From contig NZ_PQDH01000011.1 of assembly GCF_002964605.1 (NCBI RefSeq), positions 39,864 to 103,863 of the forward strand: a stretch of DNA of 64,000 nt. Direction: 5' to 3'. The translations under genes and the position numbers were made by a program. Below the pieces are notes generated by a model that was given only the letters and a program-made list of their open reading frames with translations, ran no database searches and was not told where the DNA came from. Every line of letters starts with the position of its first letter. Positions within the stretch are counted from its first letter, which is position 1. Of the stretch, positions 51,046 through 62,321 are shown in pieces. This DNA comes from Vallitalea okinawensis (GTDB lineage Bacteria > Bacillota > Clostridia > Lachnospirales > PQDH01).

Positions 51046-52119
51046 ATGATAGCAGTAGTCATTATGGCTGGAGGAAAGGGAGAAAGATTTTGGCCTAAGT
51101 CACGTATAGAACGACCTAAACAATTTATAAACTTAATAAATGAGAATACAATGTTACAAGAAACTTTTTCAAGATTAATGGGTTTTGTAGAACCTGAGAA
51201 TGTATATATTTCTACAGGAGATCTTTATGTTGATACAATCAAAGAACAATTACCATATATACCTAAAGAAAATATTATTGTAGAGCCTGTAGGGAGAAAT
51301 ACAGCACCTTGTATTGGTTTAGCAGCACTACATATTGCAAAGAAGGATAAAAATGCTACAATGGTAGTATTACCATCAGATCATTTAATAAAAAATAGAT
51401 CAGAGTTTATAAATACTTTAAAGAAAGCTGTATCTGTAGCTGAACGAGGTGAAAATTTGGTAACTTTAGGAATAACTCCAAATCAGCCTGAGACTGGGTA
51501 TGGATATATCAATTTTGATGACAATTATAAACATTTTTATGGAGATAATGTTTATAAGGTAAATAAGTTTGTTGAAAAACCAGATTATTCAACCGCATGT
51601 TATTACGTTGAAACAGGTACATATCTATGGAATAGTGGTATGTTTATTTGGAATGTAAGAACTATTTTTAATAATTTTAAAAAGTACTTACCCGACCATT
51701 ATAAAAGACTTTTAACAATTGAAGGTTCCTTAGGTACAGATGAATATAAAGAGGTTCTTGATAGAGAGTATAATCAATTCGAAAGCATATCTATTGATTA
51801 TGGAATAATGGAACATGCTGAAAATATTTATGTTTTACCTGGGATTTTTGGTTGGGATGATGTTGGAAGTTGGACAGCCTTAAACAGAATACATAGTAAA
51901 GATATTAATGGTAATGTTGTTAAAGGAAAAGTTGTAAGTTTAGATACAAATAATTGTATAATTGAAGCAAATGATAAACTAATAGCAACAATTGGGTTAA
52001 ATGATGTTGTTGTAGTAGATAGCGAAGATGCAATATTAATTTGTGATAAGAATAATGCTCAAGATGTGAAGAAAATATTAACAAGATTAAAAGAAGATGA
52101 AGAGTTAAAGTATTTATAG
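51046..52119 (+). CDS. manC: Mannose-1-phosphate guanylyltransferase
   Basis: 357 residues: only the nucleotidyltransferase part, without the C-terminal isomerase domain of bifunctional ManC. VVIMAGGKGERFWPKSRIER is the nucleotide loop, VVLPSDHLIKNRSEF the metal site, KFVEKPDYSTACYYVETGTY the sugar-phosphate site, and WDDVGSWTALNRI the end motif. It makes GDP-mannose for Gmd, encoded next. A strong AAGGAGG precedes the ATG. First gene of an operon that runs without gaps above ~45 bp to at least 62266. Confidence 0.94.
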   Translation: MIAVVIMAGGKGERFWPKSRIERPKQFINLINENTMLQETFSRLMGFVEPENVYISTGDLYVDTIKEQLPYIPKENIIVEPVGRNTAPCIGLAALHIAKKDKNATMVVLPSDHLIKNRSEFINTLKKAVSVAERGENLVTLGITPNQPETGYGYINFDDNYKHFYGDNVYKVNKFVEKPDYSTACYYVETGTYLWNSGMFIWNVRTIFNNFKKYLPDHYKRLLTIEGSLGTDEYKEVLDREYNQFESISIDYGIMEHAENIYVLPGIFGWDDVGSWTALNRIHSKDINGNVVKGKVVSLDTNNCIIEANDKLIATIGLNDVVVVDSEDAILICDKNNAQDVKKILTRLKEDEELKYL

Positions 52120-53142
<1,023 letters not shown>

Positions 53143-53151
53143 GTGAATCTG

Positions 53152-55033
<1,882 letters not shown>

Positions 55034-55052
55034 TTATCTTTAAGGAGGACCA

Positions 55053-55847
55053 ATGCTCAATTTATTTTGCGTAATCAAAAATAATAAATACTTATTATGG
55101 CAAATATTAAAAAGAGATATTGAAGTACGATATAAAGAATCATTTTTAGGTATGCTATGGTCTCTAATAATACCAATTATAATGTTAATTATGTATACTT
55201 TCGTGTTTGGAGTAATATTTAAAGCTAAATGGAGTAGTGACAATTCAAATACTATAGAATTTGCTCTAATATTGTTTTGTGGTTTAAATACTTATAACAT
55301 GATTGCGGATGTTGTAGCCAGAGCTCCAAGTTTAATATTAGAGAATGTTAATTATGTTAAAAAAGTAGTATTTCCTCTTGAAATATTACCTTTGTCTTTA
55401 GTTGGTAGTGCTTTTTTTAATGTTATTATTGGATATATTGTTATAATTATTGTAGGAGGGATTTATGGTTACCTAAATTGGACAGTACTATTATTGCCTC
55501 TACAATTGATTCCAGTAATTTTATTGGCTGCAGGATTAGCTTGGTTTTTATCTGCGCTTGGTGTTTTTGTAAGAGACATTAATAATTTAACTAATGTACT
55601 AGTATCTTTCATATTATTTATGAGTCCTATTTTTTATCCCCTTTCTTCTATACCAGAGAACATACGAGTTGTTTATTATTTCAATCCGCTAACGTATATT
55701 GTAGAAGATATACGAAAAGTGCTCATTTGGGGAGAGGTACCAGAATTACATACTTATATAATACAACTAATAGTTGGAATCATTGTATTATATCTAGGGT
55801 ATGTATGGTTTAAAAAAGTAAAAGATGGTTTCGTAGACGTTTTATAA
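55053..55847 (+). CDS. wzm: ABC-type polysaccharide export permease (Wzm)
   Basis: 264 residues with six transmembrane helices. LLWQILKRDIEVRYKESFLG then MLWSLIIPIIMLIMYTFVFG is the ABC2 polysaccharide/teichoic-acid permease start, and SPIFYPLSSIPENIRVVYYF plus NPLTYIVEDIRKVL are the usual C-terminal signatures. It forms a channel with the Wzt ATPase encoded 16 bp downstream. AAGGAGG precedes the ATG. TagG of teichoic acid export is a relative, but the sugar genes point to a 6-deoxyhexose polymer. Confidence 0.93.
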   Translation: MLNLFCVIKNNKYLLWQILKRDIEVRYKESFLGMLWSLIIPIIMLIMYTFVFGVIFKAKWSSDNSNTIEFALILFCGLNTYNMIADVVARAPSLILENVNYVKKVVFPLEILPLSLVGSAFFNVIIGYIVIIIVGGIYGYLNWTVLLLPLQLIPVILLAAGLAWFLSALGVFVRDINNLTNVLVSFILFMSPIFYPLSSIPENIRVVYYFNPLTYIVEDIRKVLIWGEVPELHTYIIQLIVGIIVLYLGYVWFKKVKDGFVDVL

Positions 55848-55863
55848 ATAAGGAGAGTTTTAA

Positions 55864-57216
55864 ATGATGGGCAACATTGTATTAAGTATGAAAAATATAA
55901 GTAAATGTTATAAAATATACGATAAACCTCAAGACAGATTAAAAGAATCATTATTTAATCGTATTAAGAGAAAAAAATTTGCAAAAGAGCATTGGGCACT
56001 AAAGGATATAAACATTGATATTAAACAAGGAGAAACATTTGGTATCATTGGTGTAAATGGCAGTGGAAAAAGTACTTTATTACAAATGATTGCATCAATC
56101 CTTAAGCCTACTAATGGTGAACTAAAAGTAAATGGAAAGATAGCAGCTTTACTTGAATTAGGTAGTGGCTTTAATCCTAATTATACAGGTAGGGAGAATA
56201 TTTATTTGAATGCGTCTTTACTAGGATTATCTAAGGATGAGATTGAGGAGAAAATAGCCGATATAGTAGGTTTTGCAGATATTGGTGAATTTATAGATAG
56301 TCCTGTAAAGACATATTCAAGTGGTATGTTCGTTAGAGTAGCATTTGCTGTTGCTATAAATGTTAATGCAGATATTTTACTAATTGATGAAGCTTTGGCA
56401 GTTGGAGATGTATTTTTTAGACAAAAATGCTACCAAAAACTTAATGAACTTAGAGAAAAAGGTGTAACCATTATATTCGTATCACATAGTATGGGAGAGG
56501 TTGAACAGTTCTGTAAACGAACGGTCTTACTTAATGCTGGAGAAGCTATTTTTGTTGGTGACACGAGAGAAGCTGTAAGGAAATACTATTTATTACAACA
56601 AGGCGTTAAAGACTTATCTATAGATCATAATATTGCTACAAATAATTATACTAATAGTAATTTCAAATGGCCTAAGAATGAGGCATTTTTTCATTTACAT
56701 GAAGATACTGAAATAAACAATGGCTACGCTAAGTGTGTTGCAGTAGGGTTGTGCGATGATGAAGGCAACCCTTGTAGAGTGTTCAAGGTAGGTGATAAGG
56801 CGGTATTTTATTATGAATTTGAGATTCTTAAAAATATAAGTACACCTATAGGTGGGGTTGTGATATATAGCGATAAAGCTATAATAGTACATGGAAAAAG
56901 TACAATGCAATATAACTCTGAGGTACCAATGTACGTTAGTGAGGGTTCAGTATTACGGTTTAGGCAGGAAATTCTCTTGGGTATTCAAGAAGGTGAATAT
57001 ACTTTTGAAGTAGGGTTAAGTACTATGGATCCTAGTAATTATTCAAATAAAGAAAATATGTATTATGAAGAACTATGCAGGCATGAAATGAGATTATGTC
57101 ATAGACCTATGGTTGGAACTTTTAATGTGATCTTAAACAAGGGCGGAAAACCAACTGAATTATTACATCACGGTATTGCTAATTTACCAGGAAAATGTGA
57201 ATTAGAAATAAGATAG
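55864..57216 (+). CDS. wzt: ABC-type polysaccharide export ATPase with Wzt C-terminal domain
   Basis: 450 residues. Residues ~1-245 are the ATPase: GVNGSGKST (Walker A, ~63), YSSGMFVRVAFA (signature, ~150), ADILLIDEALAVGD (Walker B, ~171). Residues ~290-450 form a beta-sandwich of the Wzt C-terminal type (VAVGLCDDEGNPCRVFKVGD, AVFYYEFEILKN). In Wzt of E. coli O8/O9a that domain recognises the terminal modification of the finished chain. This implies that a chain-end mark exists here too; the methyltransferase encoded 40 bp downstream is the obvious source. Confidence 0.93.
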   Translation: MMGNIVLSMKNISKCYKIYDKPQDRLKESLFNRIKRKKFAKEHWALKDINIDIKQGETFGIIGVNGSGKSTLLQMIASILKPTNGELKVNGKIAALLELGSGFNPNYTGRENIYLNASLLGLSKDEIEEKIADIVGFADIGEFIDSPVKTYSSGMFVRVAFAVAINVNADILLIDEALAVGDVFFRQKCYQKLNELREKGVTIIFVSHSMGEVEQFCKRTVLLNAGEAIFVGDTREAVRKYYLLQQGVKDLSIDHNIATNNYTNSNFKWPKNEAFFHLHEDTEINNGYAKCVAVGLCDDEGNPCRVFKVGDKAVFYYEFEILKNISTPIGGVVIYSDKAIIVHGKSTMQYNSEVPMYVSEGSVLRFRQEILLGIQEGEYTFEVGLSTMDPSNYSNKENMYYEELCRHEMRLCHRPMVGTFNVILNKGGKPTELLHHGIANLPGKCELEIR

Positions 57217-57256
57217 ACGATAAAAATATTTATTTATTTGAAGGGAAACTATTTAT

Positions 57257-58795
57257 ATGGAAGGTAAATTATGCTGGTGTGGAAATGAACTTAAAGAATC
57301 ATACTCACAAGACTATTATCTTTGTAACAATTGTAACACCCTAGTCGCAAAAACAATGTTACATGATAATGAATATAATATCTTAGAAGATGAAAATGGA
57401 TTTTATAGTAAAGATTATTGGGTTGAACATGTTAAAGATGATTATGGTTATCCAGATATTTTTGAACGATCTAGGAAAGATATTTATGATAGATGCCTTT
57501 ATTGGTTAAAAAACATAATGAAATATAAATTACCACAAGCTAAAATCTTAGAGTTAGGATGTGGTCATGGAGGGTTAGTATACCTAATGAATTTAATGGG
57601 CTACCAAGCTTTGGGAGCCGAGCTAAGTCCTTGGGTTTGTGAGTTTTCAAATAGAGTATTCGGCAATACTATGCTAAAAGGACGAATAGAAGACTTACAT
57701 ATAAAAGATAATGAGTTTGATATGATTATTTTAATGGATGTTTTTGAACATTTAAATAAGCCATTAGATACACTGAAAGTTATAAAAAGTAAGTTAAAAG
57801 ATGATGGGATATTAGTATTACAAATGCCTTGCTTCAGAGAGTTTGATAAGAGTTATAACGAACTTATTGATGATAAAAGCATTTTCGTTGAACAGTTAAA
57901 GGCTAACGAACATCTATATTTATATACAATGCAAGGGATAAAAGATATATTAAAAGTATCAGGTTTTAATTATATTGCTTTTGAGAAGGAATATTATCCA
58001 TATGATATGTTTATATTTGCTTCACAAAATGAATTAAAAAAGTATGATGAAGAGTCTGTATTAGATTACTTAGAAAGTGAAAAGAGTGCAAGGGTCATAT
58101 TAGCATTAAATGATATTTATGACGAAAATCAATTAAACAAACAAAAGATTCAAGAGATAGAAAAAGATAGAGAAGCAAGACTAGAAGTGATTAATAGACA
58201 ACAGGAAATGATATTAGAACGAGAAAAACATATTGACGAGATAGAAAAAGATAGAGAAGCAAGACTAGAAGTGATTAATAGACAACAGGAAATAATATTA
58301 GAACGAGAAAAACATATTGACAAGATAGAAATAGATAAGAAAGCAAGACAGGAAGATGTTAGTAGTCAACAAGAAATAATATTAGAACGAGAAAAACATA
58401 TTAATGAGATAGAAAAAGATAGAGAAGCAAGACTAGAAGTTATTAATAGACAACAAGAAATGATATTAGAACGAGAAAAACAAATTGATGAAATAGAAAA
58501 AGATAGAGAAGCAAGACTAGAAGTTATTAATAGACAGCAAGAAAAAATATTGGATCTAGAAAAACAGATTAAAGATGTAAAAACAGATAGAAATACAAAG
58601 CAAGAAACTATAACCGATCAACAAAAGCTGTTACACGATAAAGAAAATAGTATAAATGAACTAGCATTAGAACTTAAAAAAAGTGAGCTAGTACAAACGA
58701 AACAAAATAATATAATTAATGATTTAGCTAATGAGCTTAAGCATATTAATGATAAAAAAATAATCAAGATGCTAAGAAGAATAAAACTAATTTAG
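57257..58795 (+). CDS. SAM methyltransferase with long repeat-encoded coiled coil (WbdD-like terminator candidate)
   Basis: 512 residues. A zinc-ribbon-like start has C6, C8, C23 and C26. The methyltransferase follows: ILELGCGHGGLVYLMNLMGY (~96), ELSPWVCEFSNRVFG, MIILMDVFEHLNKPLDTLKV. From ~residue 290 to the end it is charged coiled coil. Residues 300-467 are six 28-residue units (four heptads each) of the type EIEKDREARLEVINRQQE plus ILEREKHID; units 1, 2, 4 and 5 are nearly identical, 3 and 6 diverged. The C-terminus is basic (IIKMLRRIKLI), a possible membrane contact. It probably caps the glycan by methylation, with the coil acting as spacer; no kinase domain as in WbdD of O9a is present. 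Confidence 0.85.
   Translation: MEGKLCWCGNELKESYSQDYYLCNNCNTLVAKTMLHDNEYNILEDENGFYSKDYWVEHVKDDYGYPDIFERSRKDIYDRCLYWLKNIMKYKLPQAKILELGCGHGGLVYLMNLMGYQALGAELSPWVCEFSNRVFGNTMLKGRIEDLHIKDNEFDMIILMDVFEHLNKPLDTLKVIKSKLKDDGILVLQMPCFREFDKSYNELIDDKSIFVEQLKANEHLYLYTMQGIKDILKVSGFNYIAFEKEYYPYDMFIFASQNELKKYDEESVLDYLESEKSARVILALNDIYDENQLNKQKIQEIEKDREARLEVINRQQEMILEREKHIDEIEKDREARLEVINRQQEIILEREKHIDKIEIDKKARQEDVSSQQEIILEREKHINEIEKDREARLEVINRQQEMILEREKQIDEIEKDREARLEVINRQQEKILDLEKQIKDVKTDRNTKQETITDQQKLLHDKENSINELALELKKSELVQTKQNNIINDLANELKHINDKKIIKMLRRIKLI
58154..58657 (+). repeat. Six in-frame 84-bp tandem repeats in the coiled-coil region
   Basis: Unit starts at 58154, 58238, 58322, 58406, 58490 and 58574, each exactly 84 bp (28 codons, four heptads). 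Units 1 and 2 differ by only a few bases, and units 4 and 5 likewise, while 3 and 6 are diverged. Such an array can gain or lose units by recombination without a frameshift or loss of coil register. Confidence 0.92.
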
Positions 58796-58818
58796 TAAAA
58801 AATGAGGTGAAAGATTAT

Positions 58819-61125
58819 ATGAAAGTTGGTATAAATTTGCTAGATTTATACCCAGGAAAAATTGGGGGAATGGAGCAATATATTAGAAATATTATTTACT
58901 ATGTTGAAAAAAAATCTGAATATGAATTAATTTTATTTTTAAATGAACATAATTATGAGACATTTAAAGGTAATAGTAAAAGGATCTTAATTAATATTCA
59001 AAAAAATAGAGAACATCAGCTATATAATTTTATTGAAGATTTGAATATTGATATTTGGTTTTGTCCATTATTAAATCTAGAACCCCGATATGTTAATATT
59101 CCAACGATGGTTACAATACCTGATGTGCAACATGATTTTTTTCCTGAATATTTTACCAAAGAGGTATTAGAATTTAGACATAAGAATTATTTGTCAAGTA
59201 TGCAAAAGGCAGATGTAGTGGTAACAATCTCAGAGTTTTCCAAACAAACCATAATAAATAAATATGATATAGATGAAAATAAAATTAAAGTAGTTTATTT
59301 AGATGCTGATAAATCCTTTTATAATGATAATGATATAAAAATTAATAATAAGGTAAAAGAAGAATTAGAGTTACCTGAGCAATATACTTATTATCCATCA
59401 AATACATGGCCTCATAAAAATCATCTAAAATTACTTGAAGGATTTAAGTATTATAAGAATGAATATAAAGATAATCTTAAACTAGTATTTACTGGTGATA
59501 AAAAGAAATTTGATGCTAAGATACAACATTTTATTAAAAAAAATAATTTAGATAATGATATTATCTATCTTGGTTATGTTCCTCAAGAATATATGCAATA
59601 TATATATCGTAATGCTAAATTTATGTCTTTTCCCTCATTATTTGAAGGTTTTTGTATACCTGTTGTTGAAGCAATGCGAGTAGAGTGTCCAGTAATATGT
59701 TCTGATAAAGGAAGTATACCCGAAATAGCTGGTGAATCAGTACTTTATTTTAATCCATTAGATCCAAAGGATATAGCTGAAAAGATGGCTAAGATGATGT
59801 GTCAAGAGGAAATAAGGAAAAAGTATATCAAATTAGGTAGTATTAGAAAAAATAAATTCTCATGGCAAAAAAGTGCTTTAGAGACAATTGATATATTTGA
59901 TGAATTATATATTAATAGCTGTAAAGTAGATAAATTTCCTCTGGTATCTGTAATAACACCATCATTTAATCAAGGTAGATTCATAAAAGATACGATTGAA
60001 AGTGTTTTGAATCAAGATTATCCAAATATAGAGTATATCGTAATGGATGGAGGATCTACTGATGAAACAGTAGAAATCCTTAAAAGTTTTGGTAATAAAA
60101 TTAAATGGATTTCTGAAAAGGATAATGGACAAGCTGATGCTGTCAATAAGGGTGTTAAACTAGCAAAAGGTGAAATAATTGGTTGGTTAAATTCAGATGA
60201 TACTTATCTTGATAATGCTATTTCGAAAGGTGTACGCTTTCTTACAAGTCATTCGGATGTTGGGATGGTTTATGGTGAAGGATACTATACAGATATAGAT
60301 GGTAATATAGTTGATAGATATTTAACAGAACCTTTTAATTATAACAGATTAGCAGAAAATTGTATAATTTGCCAGCCTACTGGCTTTATCAGGAAAAAGG
60401 TTTTTGAAGATGTAGGGTATCTTGATGAATCATTACATCTATGTATGGACTATGAAATGTGGATGCGAATAGGTAAACATACTCAAGTTGCATATATACC
60501 TCAATATATTGCTACTTCCAGAATGTATGAAGAAAACAAAACACTAGGTAGAAGAACAGAAGTGTTTGAAGAAGTTTGTAGAACAGTGAAGAAATATTAT
60601 AAATACGTACCATTATCATGGTTGTATGGTTATTCGGACTATATTTGTGAAGGAAAAAGAAGCATTAAGTTTACAATTATATTGTTTTGTCTATTTATAA
60701 AATATAATATTACAAACATAAGTTATGCAAGTAGATTAACAATTAATCTATTGAAAAAGAAAATAAAGCAAAGAATAAAACCCGCAACCTATACCGACAG
60801 GTATGAAGATGGGTGGGTATCAAAGGTTTTCTCATTTAATAATGATGTAAAAAAAGAGACAAACAAAATAGTGCTAAAAGGAAAACATCTATGGCCATAT
60901 GATGATTCTTTAAAGATTAAAATAATGCTTAATGGTAAAAAAATTGGAGAAGTTGAGATTAAAGAAAAAGGTCAATTTATAAAGGAAGTAGATTTTCCTA
61001 AAAATCAAGAAGGTAAAATTAATTTTCAACTTCTAGCCAACAATGTATTTTGTCCTAAAAAACTAGGTATCAATAACGATATTAGAAATTTAGCATATAT
61101 AATTGATGAAATAGAATTTATATAA
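58819..61125 (+). CDS. Two-domain glycosyltransferase (GT4 + GT2) with C-terminal beta domain
   Basis: 768 residues from the ATG at 58819 (AGGTGA 9 nt upstream; a GTG inside that site is not the start). Residues ~1-365 are GT4: VGINLLDLYPGKIGGMEQYI, YYPSNTWPHKNHLKLLEGF, SLFEGFCIPVVEAMRVECPV. Residues ~370-590 are GT2: SVITPSFNQGRFIKDTIESV, MDGGSTDETVEIL, GWLNSDDTYLDNA with DD metal site, CMDYEMWMRIG. The last ~125 residues, starting YEDGWVSKVF, form a beta-rich domain shared with the next gene. Fused domains with different specificities suggest a polymerising enzyme that alternates two sugars. Confidence 0.92.
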   Translation: MKVGINLLDLYPGKIGGMEQYIRNIIYYVEKKSEYELILFLNEHNYETFKGNSKRILINIQKNREHQLYNFIEDLNIDIWFCPLLNLEPRYVNIPTMVTIPDVQHDFFPEYFTKEVLEFRHKNYLSSMQKADVVVTISEFSKQTIINKYDIDENKIKVVYLDADKSFYNDNDIKINNKVKEELELPEQYTYYPSNTWPHKNHLKLLEGFKYYKNEYKDNLKLVFTGDKKKFDAKIQHFIKKNNLDNDIIYLGYVPQEYMQYIYRNAKFMSFPSLFEGFCIPVVEAMRVECPVICSDKGSIPEIAGESVLYFNPLDPKDIAEKMAKMMCQEEIRKKYIKLGSIRKNKFSWQKSALETIDIFDELYINSCKVDKFPLVSVITPSFNQGRFIKDTIESVLNQDYPNIEYIVMDGGSTDETVEILKSFGNKIKWISEKDNGQADAVNKGVKLAKGEIIGWLNSDDTYLDNAISKGVRFLTSHSDVGMVYGEGYYTDIDGNIVDRYLTEPFNYNRLAENCIICQPTGFIRKKVFEDVGYLDESLHLCMDYEMWMRIGKHTQVAYIPQYIATSRMYEENKTLGRRTEVFEEVCRTVKKYYKYVPLSWLYGYSDYICEGKRSIKFTIILFCLFIKYNITNISYASRLTINLLKKKIKQRIKPATYTDRYEDGWVSKVFSFNNDVKKETNKIVLKGKHLWPYDDSLKIKIMLNGKKIGEVEIKEKGQFIKEVDFPKNQEGKINFQLLANNVFCPKKLGINNDIRNLAYIIDEIEFI

Positions 61126-61138
61126 ATAGGTGAAAAAT

Positions 61139-62266
61139 ATGAGTGATAAACCTTTAGTTACAATAATAACCCCTTCCTTTAACCAAGGAAAATATATTAA
61201 AGATACTATTGAAAGCGTACTTATGCAAGATTACGATAATGTAGAATATATTGTTGTAGATGGTGGGTCCACAGATAATACTTTAGATATATTAAAGAAC
61301 TATAGTGATAAAATAAAGTGGACATCTGAAAAAGATGATGGTCAATCTGATGCAATCAATAAAGGATTTAGAATGGCAAAAGGAAAATACGTAGCATGGC
61401 TAAATTCTGATGATACATATGAACCTGGAGCTATATCTTTAGCTGTCAGCTATTTTATTAACAATCCTGAAGTTGCTTTAGTTTATGGGCAAGGTGATAT
61501 TATTGATGAGCAGGGTAAGAAAGTTAATAGGTTTGGGGCGACCCAGGAGTTTGACTTATGGACTTTGACACATGTATGGGATTATATTTTACAGCCAACG
61601 ACATTTTTTAAAAAAGAGGCTCTTGAAAAAGTTGGTTATTTAGACAAGAGTTTAAATTGGTGTATGGATTGGGAACTTTGGATAAAATTGTCTTTAAATT
61701 ATAAAGTGGGTTTTATAAATGAAGTTTTAGCAAATTCAAGAGAATATGGAGAAACAAAAACTAGTACTGGTGGAATAAAAAGACTAAAGGAAATAACTAA
61801 ATTAATGAGGACGTATAGTAATAATAAATATCCTCATGGATTATTTCTTTATGGAACTGATACTCTTGTAAAACTAACAAATGGCATACCATTTATTAGT
61901 TATCTAGCTAGGGCAATTTCCCATCTTACTGCTAAGTATGTATTAAATCATTTACCTATAAGATATAGTGATGGTTGGATCGGTAAAGAGTTTTGTATGA
62001 TGACGCCTAATCAAGTTAAAGAAATAACTATACATATGCAAGTTATTAGTATTAAGATTTTGCCTTTAAAAATTAAAATTTATAATAATAAAAATTTATT
62101 AAAGGAGATAATTATAGAAGATACCGGAATTCATAATACTAAAGTTAGGCTTCCTTTAGATAAATTAATGTATAATGATATTACTATAAAATGCAATAAA
62201 TCATTCTCGCCAGGTACTAAGGATACAAGGAAGTTGAGTATGAATATTTCAGAGATTATGTATTAA
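61139..62266 (+). CDS. Glycosyltransferase family 2 with the same C-terminal beta domain
   Basis: 375 residues from the ATG at 61139 (AGGTGA 6 nt upstream). The GT2 domain (~1-235) is a close paralogue of the GT2 part of the preceding protein: TIITPSFNQGKYIKDTIESV, VDGGSTDNTLDIL, AWLNSDDTYEPGAIS, CMDWELWIKLS. The C-terminal ~110 residues, starting YSDGWIGKEF and containing SPGTKDTRKLSMNISEI, match the tail domain of that protein. An origin by local duplication is likely. It would add another sugar to the exported glycan. Confidence 0.92.
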   Translation: MSDKPLVTIITPSFNQGKYIKDTIESVLMQDYDNVEYIVVDGGSTDNTLDILKNYSDKIKWTSEKDDGQSDAINKGFRMAKGKYVAWLNSDDTYEPGAISLAVSYFINNPEVALVYGQGDIIDEQGKKVNRFGATQEFDLWTLTHVWDYILQPTTFFKKEALEKVGYLDKSLNWCMDWELWIKLSLNYKVGFINEVLANSREYGETKTSTGGIKRLKEITKLMRTYSNNKYPHGLFLYGTDTLVKLTNGIPFISYLARAISHLTAKYVLNHLPIRYSDGWIGKEFCMMTPNQVKEITIHMQVISIKILPLKIKIYNNKNLLKEIIIEDTGIHNTKVRLPLDKLMYNDITIKCNKSFSPGTKDTRKLSMNISEIMY

Positions 62267-62321
62267 TGAAATTGATTTGTGTGTACTAGTATTGAGCTTA
62301 ACTAGTTAAGGAGAAATAAAC

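Noticed and set aside
58154..58657. Tandem repeats considered as a CRISPR array or non-coding minisatellite
   Set aside because: The units are contiguous without spacers, are in frame, and encode four exact heptads inside a gene.
62267..62321. CTAGT/ACTAG pairing between the last glycosyltransferase and the CotH gene
   Set aside because: The stem is only about 5-7 bp with no U-tract; too weak to call a terminator.
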